Assembly: GCA_944391285.1 (NCBI GenBank)
Contig: CALXSY010000006.1
Coordinates: 21,787-85,786, forward strand
Length of the DNA stretch: 64,000 nucleotides
From: an uncultured Clostridia bacterium
GTDB lineage: Bacteria > Bacillota > Peptococcia > Peptococcales > Peptococcaceae
Direction: 5' to 3'
A program made the position numbers and the translations under genes. Numbering within the stretch: the first letter of the stretch is position 1; each line of letters opens with the position of its first letter. This document shows positions 58,664 to 64,000 of the stretch, one piece after another. Below the pieces are notes generated by a model. That model ran no database searches. It was given only the letters and a program-made list of their open reading frames with translations, and was not told where the DNA came from.

Positions 58664-58924
58664 ATGCAACATACCTCTCATACTCAGGTTATCTTCGCTG
58701 ACAGCGCCGAAGAAGCCCGGGAGAAATATTTGGCTTTGGGCATCAAACCGGACAATGATCCCAATGCCCAGTTAGACGTTGTAAAATGCACTGATGATGA
58801 GGATTTTGATATCGAATCCCCCTTCAACTTGATCGGTGAAATTTCTGTCGGCATTGATGTTATGAATATCATCAGACAGGATTATCCCCGTGCTTACTGC
58901 GTATATTACATCGAAAATCACTAA
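58664..58924 (+). CDS. Small unknown protein (86 aa)
   Basis: ATG 58664 follows AAGGAGTG; a GTG nine bases upstream lies in that site. A TTGAAT-16-TATACT promoter (58597-58624) precedes it. The 86-residue acidic, soluble protein has VIFADSAEEAREKYLALGIKPD, an Asp-rich loop (TDDEDFDIESPF) and an aromatic end (YCVYYIENH). Family not recognised. Confidence 0.65.
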   Translation: MQHTSHTQVIFADSAEEAREKYLALGIKPDNDPNAQLDVVKCTDDEDFDIESPFNLIGEISVGIDVMNIIRQDYPRAYCVYYIENH

Positions 58925-58957
58925 AAAATAGGGCTTCCATCAGGAAGCCTTATTTTT
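58924..58957. terminator. Bidirectional terminator
   Basis: AAAAATAGGGCTTCC/GGAAGCCTTATTTTT stem with an ATCA loop between convergent genes. Confidence 0.9.
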
Positions 58958-60401
58958 ATTCTTGCGTATTATTTTCCTCGCCGGTGCTGTTTTCCTCCGA
59001 ATTTGCCCCCGGAGCCGGAGTAACGCTTAAAATATCTCCGGTTTCCTCATTAATCTCGTAAAGATTGCCTTTTTCATCAGTAATAACCGTTATGCTGCCG
59101 TTATCAGAAGAGCTGTCGCCTTCAGAGGTATCTTCTGAAGAGGAATTATCCGTTTGCTCCTCATTGTTTTCTTGGTCTTCAGCCGAAGTGCTGCCGTTGT
59201 TTTCATTATTTTCGGCATCGTTTTCGTCTTCACTGTCGGAAGTACTTACATCTTCAACCGGAGTGCTGGCTTCATTTTCTTCGGTCACCGGTGTATTAGC
59301 TGAATTGCTGGGTGCCGGGTTGCGCTGGGTTATCTTTTCCAATATTTTGCCGCTGTAACTGCGCAAGGTCAGCTTATTTAAATCCACCAAATCCAGCATA
59401 TCAGCCGTAATCGGCGTATCGTAAGGATTGAAGGACTGGTTGACCATAGCCAATATTTCGTCCTCAAAGGGCAGATAATAGCTCAGCCACTGGCTGCCCG
59501 ACCACACATAATGAGCCTCGCCGGGCAAAACATACATATTGACTCCCGTTGCTAAATCAATCTCTAAACCCTGCTTCGCAAACCAAATCATCTCCTGCAC
59601 GGTCATATCAGTATCCATGTTAGTTTTAACGATATTTGCCAGCTCCGGAATCTTATTAACAATAGACGGACTGGTCATCTGATTAAGCAGTGCTTTAATG
59701 AACAATTGTTGAGCCTCTACACGCCCCAAATCTCCGTCTACATATCCGTCACGAAAACGTACAAAACCGATAGCCTGCTCACCGTTTAAGGTCTGCGGTC
59801 CTTTGGAAAGATTGATCACCAAATCCTGATATGGATCCTTATATTTCATATCATCCGGCACATCAATAGTGACACCGCCGATAGCGTCAATGACTTGCTC
59901 AAAAGCATCAAGATTGACCACCACATAGCGGTCTACCTGTATGCCCAATAAATCGGTAATTTCACTCTTTAACTGCTCAATATTGGCCTTGCCGCCGACA
60001 CCGTAAGCAGCGTTAATCTTTTTCACATAGCGGCTTTGATTGCTCATGGTATCACGAGGTATGCTCATTATATTTAAGATGTCATTTTCGGTATCGATAT
60101 GTGCCAGCATGATAGTATCGGTATTTAAACCAACCTTATCACGGCCTACAGCTAAAATATTGTAGCTGCCCTTCATGCGGGACATTGCATCCTCGTCATC
60201 GTTTACCGGCGGCTCAACTACTTGGGGAGTGATATACATACTTGCCATGACATAGCCGCCCACTGCTCCGCCGGAAAAGAGAATGGCAAAAACTACAGCC
60301 AAAAGAACAGCCTTCCACCAGATAACGCGTTTTTTGGTTTTTTTCTTATGTCGTTTTAATTCGCCAGTTTGCTCGGCTTCCTCATAATTCATTTGATCCA
60401 T
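58956..60401 (-). CDS. LytR-CpsA-Psr (LCP) family glycopolymer ligase
   Basis: A 481-residue LCP protein: basic cytosolic start, one membrane span (about 28-52) and the catalytic LCP domain (about 85-250) with NILAVGRDKVGLNTDTIMLAH, MSIPRDTMSN, KINAAYGVGG and GFVRFRDGYVDGDLGRVEAQQ. These Asp/Arg residues bind the polyprenyl pyrophosphate and metal. LCP enzymes attach teichoic acid or capsule to peptidoglycan. The last ~120 residues are an extracellular Ser/Glu/Asn/Asp-rich, low-complexity tail of unusual length. Confidence 0.93.
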   Translation of the reverse strand: MDQMNYEEAEQTGELKRHKKKTKKRVIWWKAVLLAVVFAILFSGGAVGGYVMASMYITPQVVEPPVNDDEDAMSRMKGSYNILAVGRDKVGLNTDTIMLAHIDTENDILNIMSIPRDTMSNQSRYVKKINAAYGVGGKANIEQLKSEITDLLGIQVDRYVVVNLDAFEQVIDAIGGVTIDVPDDMKYKDPYQDLVINLSKGPQTLNGEQAIGFVRFRDGYVDGDLGRVEAQQLFIKALLNQMTSPSIVNKIPELANIVKTNMDTDMTVQEMIWFAKQGLEIDLATGVNMYVLPGEAHYVWSGSQWLSYYLPFEDEILAMVNQSFNPYDTPITADMLDLVDLNKLTLRSYSGKILEKITQRNPAPSNSANTPVTEENEASTPVEDVSTSDSEDENDAENNENNGSTSAEDQENNEEQTDNSSSEDTSEGDSSSDNGSITVITDEKGNLYEINEETGDILSVTPAPGANSEENSTGEENNTQE

Positions 60402-60453
60402 CTATCTAACCTTCCTTTAATATATTCCCACAAAAAACATTCATATCCGTGAT

Positions 60454-60482
60454 ATTATACCTTATTCCTTTTGAAAAAGCAA
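60454..60482 (-). promoter_or_regulatory. Sigma-A promoter of the LCP gene
   Basis: Minus strand TTGCTT (60482-60477), 17-base spacer, TATAAT (60459-60454). Confidence 0.65.
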
Positions 60483-60533
60483 TACTTTCAGAAGTATTTT
60501 TAATCATTCCTTGAAATTTATCTCCTCTAAGCA

Positions 60534-60561
60534 AAATACCTCTGCCAGGCAGAGGTATTTG
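60534..60561 (-). terminator. Hairpin after the AGCS symporter gene
   Basis: AAATACCTCTGCC/GGCAGAGGTATTT stem with a one-base loop. The U-tract is short, so termination may be partial. Confidence 0.6.
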
Positions 60562-60592
60562 CTAAAGGTAAGTGCATACATATATAAAGGGA

Positions 60593-61987
60593 TCATTCTT
60601 CGTCAATCATGCCTTTTATAAAGAAGTCTTTGGTTAAACGAACAACTACAGGGCTTAAGAACAAAAGACCTACTAAGTTCGGAATTGCCATCAAGCCGTT
60701 TAAGGTGTCGGCAATGCTCCACATCAAGCTCAAGCTGCCGATAGAACCTAAAAAGGCAGCGATGCAGAAGATTACTTTGTAAATCAAAATAGCCAATCTG
60801 CTGTCTTTAAGCAAGTATTCCAAAGCTTTTTCGCCGTAATAGGACCAGCCGAAAATAGTTGAGCCGGCAAACAAAACAGTGGCAATAGAAATAGCATATC
60901 CGCCCCAAGAACCAACTCCGCTGGTGAAAGCGGCAATAGCCAAATCAGCGCCTTCTAAGCCGCCAAAGCCATTAACAGCATAATCCGGCAAGCCTAAGCC
61001 AAAGATAACTACAGCCAAACCGCTGATAGTGCAGATGACAAAAGTATCAAAGAATACTTCAAAAATACCCCACAATCCTTGGTTCACAGCACCTCTGGTA
61101 TTAGCAGCTGCATGGGCAATAGGCGCAGAACCTAAACCGGCTTCGTTGGAGAATACACCGCGGGCAAAGCCATAACGCATTGCCATCATCATGGTGTAGC
61201 CCAAACCGCCGCCGAAGACTGCTTGGGGATTGAAGGCACAAGAAAAGATGTATTTCACAGCTGCCGGAATAGCAGTATAGTTCATAGCCAATAAGATTAT
61301 GCCTAAAACAATATAAAACGCAGCCATAAACGGCACTACATAAGAAGTAATCGTAGAAATACGCTTAATACCGCCGATGATAACCAAAGCAACCAACAGC
61401 GCTAAAACTATGCCGATAGCAGTCTTATTCATGCTAAAGGAGGTTTCCAAAGCTACCGCAATAGAGTTAGCCTGAGTCATATTGCCGATACCAAAGGATG
61501 CAACCAAGGCAAAGACAGCAAACAATACTGCCAGCCATTTCATATGCAAGCCTTTTTCCAAATAATACATCGGACCGCCGGCCCATTCGCCTTTGTCATT
61601 TTTCTCTCTGAAGTGAATGGATAAAACGATCTCGGAATATTTAGTCACCATGCCGAAGAAAGCACTGACCCACATCCAAAAAACCGCACCGGGACCTCCG
61701 GCAGCTATCGCCGTAGCTACACCGGTAATATTGCCGGTGCCGACAGTAGAAGCCAAAGCTGTGCTGACCGCCTGAAACGGGCTGACGCCGCCTTCGCTTT
61801 TATCCTGGATATCTTTGTCGGTCAATGTACCTAAAGTATGCTTCATCGTAAAGCCGAATTTCCGAATCTGCAAAAATTTAACCCTGACACTTAAGAAGAT
61901 ACCGGTACCAATCAAAAGAGCTAACATATATGGTCCCCAGACTATATTATTAACAAAGCTATTGACTGATGTAATAATTTCAACCAT
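60593..61987 (-). CDS. Alanine/glycine:cation symporter (AGCS family)
   Basis: A 464-residue sodium-coupled amino-acid carrier with about eleven helices. Diagnostic stretches: GGVSPFQAVSTALASTVGTGN (~65-85), GPGAVFWMWVSAFFGMVTKY, the cytosolic loop HFREKNDKGEWAGGPMYYLEKG and FARGVFSNEAGLGSAPIAHAA (~275-295). Length and order are normal for AlsT/AgcS. It imports alanine or glycine. I looked for a glycine riboswitch upstream and saw none. The promoter region has a palindrome instead. Confidence 0.95.
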   Translation of the reverse strand: MVEIITSVNSFVNNIVWGPYMLALLIGTGIFLSVRVKFLQIRKFGFTMKHTLGTLTDKDIQDKSEGGVSPFQAVSTALASTVGTGNITGVATAIAAGGPGAVFWMWVSAFFGMVTKYSEIVLSIHFREKNDKGEWAGGPMYYLEKGLHMKWLAVLFAVFALVASFGIGNMTQANSIAVALETSFSMNKTAIGIVLALLVALVIIGGIKRISTITSYVVPFMAAFYIVLGIILLAMNYTAIPAAVKYIFSCAFNPQAVFGGGLGYTMMMAMRYGFARGVFSNEAGLGSAPIAHAAANTRGAVNQGLWGIFEVFFDTFVICTISGLAVVIFGLGLPDYAVNGFGGLEGADLAIAAFTSGVGSWGGYAISIATVLFAGSTIFGWSYYGEKALEYLLKDSRLAILIYKVIFCIAAFLGSIGSLSLMWSIADTLNGLMAIPNLVGLLFLSPVVVRLTKDFFIKGMIDEE

Positions 61988-62025
61988 GTAATCACGTCCT
62001 TAAAAATAATGTGTTTAATATGTTT

Positions 62026-62085
62026 ATTTTACAAAAAAATTGAATATTGCGCAAGGGCTTTGCGGCAAAAAGGACAGATGTCCTT
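62026..62085 (-). promoter_or_regulatory. AGCS promoter with upstream palindrome
   Basis: Minus strand TTGCGC (62054-62049), 17-base spacer, TAAAAT (62031-62026). AAGGACA-TC-TGTCCTT (62085-62070) is a perfect arm-7 palindrome just upstream of -35, a possible activator site. Confidence 0.45.
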
Positions 62086-62180
62086 CTTTATTCTTAATAT
62101 TTTATACTTTTTACCGCTTTATCTGCCCCTTATTAATCGTATGTATTCCTTTTTTAACTTTTCGTGGACTTATGTCCATG

Positions 62181-62213
62181 AAAAAGAGGCGCCTGCTTTA
62201 TGCAGACACCTCC
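62181..62213 (-). terminator. Terminator of cysS
   Basis: AGGTGTCTGC/GCAGGCGCCT stem (two G-U pairs) followed by U5 on the minus strand. Confidence 0.8.
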
Positions 62214-62224
62214 CTTTAGCAGCC

Positions 62225-63640
62225 CTATTTTCTTTTCCAAGTTGTTCCTTGTGCCGAATCCTCCAGCACTATCCCCATTTCGCCTAAACGATCACGGATA
62301 TAATCCGCCAGCTTATATTGCTTGCTGATTCTCGCTTCTTTTCTGATCTCAATAATCAGCTCCATCAGCTGGTTCTGCAAGCCGTCATCCGCCTTGCTCT
62401 CTGTCTTGGCGCTCAAATTCAAACCCAAAATTTCTGCCAGCTCTAATAATGTTTGCTCTGCCAAAACAGCGCTGGTCTTTTTGATTTCGCCTTTCAGATA
62501 GATGTTGATCTCCCGCACCAAATCAAATAAAACACCCTGTGCCAAGGCAGTATTGAAATCATCGTCCATAGCGCTTTCAAAGTCAGCCCTTGCCTGGGTC
62601 ACTTTCTGCTCAAAATCTTCATCACTGCCCTCGGCGGCATTGGGCAATTTTTCTGCTAAAGACTGCGCTGCATTGCGCAGTCTTTCCAAACCCTTTTGCG
62701 CCACCTTAAGTTTTTCATCATCAAAATCCAGCGGACTGCGGTAATGCACACTCAAAAGATAAAAACGCACTGTCTGCGGGTCAAATTTCTCCAAAATTTC
62801 TCTAAGTAAAAAGAAATTGCCCAAGGATTTGCTCATCTTTTCTTTGTTGATGGTGATAAAGCCGTTGTGCAGCCAATATTTAGCCATATTTTTGCCGGTC
62901 AAACATTCGGTCTGGGCAATCTCGTTTTCGTGGTGAGGGAAAATCAAATCCTGTCCGCCGCCGTGAATATCAAACTGCTCGCCTAAATATTTCAGACTCA
63001 TTGCCGAACATTCGATATGCCAGCCCGGTCTGCCTTCGCCCCAGGGACTGCTCCAGGACGGCTCACCCTCTTTGGCTTTCTTCCAAAGGGCAAAATCCAA
63101 AGGATCCTGTTTGCGGGTATCCACATCAACCCGAGCGCCGGCTTTTAAATCGTCCAAGTCTCTGCCGGACAGTTTGCCGTAATTTTCGTCCTTGCGCACC
63201 GAAAAATAAACATCGCCGTCTAATTCATAGGCATAGCCTTTGTCAATCAAACCCTGCACAAAGTCGATAATTTCCTTGATATGCTCGCTTACCTTGGGAT
63301 TTTTGGTCGCTTCCAAAACATTTAAAGCCTCGGTATCCTTATAAAATTCGCCAATATAGCGGGCCGCCAATTTGATAGGATCGTCATTTTCCTCGTGTGC
63401 TCGTTTGATAATTTTATCATCAACATCGGTGAAATTTTGAATATAGGTCACCTCATAGCCCAGATAGGTCAAATAACGGCGAATAGTATCAAAAACCACA
63501 ATCGGACGGGCATTGCCCAGATGAATATAATTATAAGTAGTTGGTCCGCAGACATACATGCTCACCTTGCCTTCCTTTAAAGGCACAAAGGGCTCTTTTT
63601 TGTTGGTCAAGGTATTGTAAACCACCAGATTTTCTTTCAT
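62225..63640 (-). CDS. cysS: Cysteinyl-tRNA synthetase
   Basis: A 471-residue class I synthetase. It has the zinc/first-half motif [21 protein letters not shown] (HIGH-like HLGN), the second zinc ligands around WHIECSAM and [15 protein letters not shown], and KMSKSLGNF (KMSKS). It charges tRNA-Cys with cysteine. Start ATG 63640 follows GGGAGG. The frame stays open 24 codons upstream but this is leader RNA. It sits behind a Cys T-box, so it is induced when tRNA-Cys is uncharged. Own terminator. Confidence 0.97.
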   Translation of the reverse strand: MKENLVVYNTLTNKKEPFVPLKEGKVSMYVCGPTTYNYIHLGNARPIVVFDTIRRYLTYLGYEVTYIQNFTDVDDKIIKRAHEENDDPIKLAARYIGEFYKDTEALNVLEATKNPKVSEHIKEIIDFVQGLIDKGYAYELDGDVYFSVRKDENYGKLSGRDLDDLKAGARVDVDTRKQDPLDFALWKKAKEGEPSWSSPWGEGRPGWHIECSAMSLKYLGEQFDIHGGGQDLIFPHHENEIAQTECLTGKNMAKYWLHNGFITINKEKMSKSLGNFFLLREILEKFDPQTVRFYLLSVHYRSPLDFDDEKLKVAQKGLERLRNAAQSLAEKLPNAAEGSDEDFEQKVTQARADFESAMDDDFNTALAQGVLFDLVREINIYLKGEIKKTSAVLAEQTLLELAEILGLNLSAKTESKADDGLQNQLMELIIEIRKEARISKQYKLADYIRDRLGEMGIVLEDSAQGTTWKRK

Positions 63641-63667
63641 ATACTTTCCTCCCTGATATAATTTCGG

Positions 63668-63892
63668 CACAAAAAAATCGCCCCCATCTAGAGACGACAG
63701 CCGTGATTCCACTCTAATTCGATAGTTTAACCTATCCTCAAATTCTTTAACGCAGAAATACGAAACTGCCTACTTTTTTCAACAGTCCAACTCCCAGACG
63801 CACTTCGGATCATCTTTTGCCGGCTTCCTTGCAGCCTTGGGGGAAACCTCTCTGCTGTGCTTTGACGATCTTACTCTTTCCGTTCCTCGTTT
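63668..63892 (-). promoter_or_regulatory. T-box leader of cysS, specifier UGC (Cys)
   Basis: On the minus strand: Stem I with GATCGTC/GATGATC and AGAGTAA opposite CGAAG-TGC-G, placing specifier UGC (Cys) at 63803-63801. The T-box bulge sequence is AGAGTGGAATCACGGC (about 63716-63701) and the terminator is TCGTCTC/GGGGCGA with a U-run (63691-63668). The T-box core has AATCACG where ACCACG is usual, a mild deviation. Confidence 0.9.
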
Positions 63893-63898
63893 TGTATT

Positions 63899-63927
63899 AT
63901 TGTACCCAATATTTTCGTCTTTGTCAA
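63899..63927 (-). promoter_or_regulatory. Sigma-A promoter of the cysS T-box transcript
   Basis: Minus strand TTGACA (63927-63922), 17-base spacer, TACAAT (63904-63899). Confidence 0.85.
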
Positions 63928-64000
63928 GCTAATTTACCGGTTCTGCCAAAAATTATAGCAACATATATTAAACTATCTATGCTATACTTATGCCAAACAA
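63928..64000. other. Intergenic right edge
   Basis: AT-rich sequence upstream of the cysS promoter. TATACT-like motif near 63981-63986 could be a -10 for a plus-strand gene beyond the edge. No gene is visible. Confidence 0.3.

Noticed and set aside
61988..62180. Glycine riboswitch before the AGCS symporter
   Set aside because: The upstream region is AT-rich with a short palindrome; none of the conserved glycine aptamer helices could be traced.

Overview
The window looks like chromosome of an anaerobic, low-to-mid GC Gram-positive bacterium (Bacillota, most likely Clostridia or a close relative). The evidence is a PolC-type replicative polymerase, a complete CIRCE/HrcA heat-shock operon, T-box leaders, a THF riboswitch, ferredoxin-dependent 2-oxoacid oxidoreductase, a SCIFF-type radical SAM maturase, an RsiV/SigV pair and A+G-rich Shine-Dalgarno sites before nearly every gene. 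No insertion sequence, prophage, CRISPR array or rRNA was seen. The genus cannot be named from this sequence alone.

Layout. 1-3150 (minus): partial CmpB-family membrane protein, then TrkH and TrkA potassium uptake. 3331-7155 (plus): ECF vitamin/metal transporter in which both ATPases and a substrate-binding S component form one polypeptide, then two tiny genes. 7261-9836 (plus): SulP transporter and an unknown partner. 9867-13279 (minus): RsiV/SigV-like pair with an ECF-type promoter, tRNA-Thr and a LysM-G5-M23 peptidase. 13588-18010 (minus): lipoprotein, ABC-F ATPase, zinc ribbon and SCIFF-like maturase. 18141-22219: MarR-controlled heterodimeric ABC exporter. 22399-28598: hrcA, an archaeal-type (group II-like) chaperonin, grpE, dnaK and dnaJ, under a perfect CIRCE. 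A probable small RNA lies at 28830-28924. 29142-30984: disulfide reductase-rhodanese flavoprotein with two promoters around a Fur-like box. 31040-35792: small regulators and conserved hypotheticals. 35877-40217: polC. 40319-42168: three small membrane-protein paralogues and an orphan 151-residue protein under a promoter built on 22-bp-spaced direct repeats. 42688-47797: branched-chain 2-oxoacid/amino-acid operon (P-loop ATPase, vor delta-alpha-beta-gamma, branched-chain aminotransferase) behind a T-box leader that I read as leucine-specific, with four 75-bp tandem repeats between leader and first gene. 47823-52340: L,D-transpeptidase and a MacB-like ABC system with an S-layer/CARDB-like protein. 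52825-57059: THF-riboswitch folate operon folC-folE-HD-folP-folBK. 57131-61987: lipoproteins, LCP ligase and alanine/glycine symporter. 62225-63927: cysS behind a Cys T-box.

How it works together. RNA-based control of amino-acid and folate metabolism dominates: uncharged tRNA-Leu would switch on vor-ilvE, uncharged tRNA-Cys would switch on cysS, and tetrahydrofolate would switch off fol genes. Stress control is layered: HrcA/CIRCE for protein folding, SigV/RsiV for envelope stress and a Fur-like box for the flavoprotein. The most unusual points are the archaeal-type chaperonin in the dnaK operon, the repeat array inside the vor leader, the duplicated membrane-protein cassette and the triple-fused ECF transporter.
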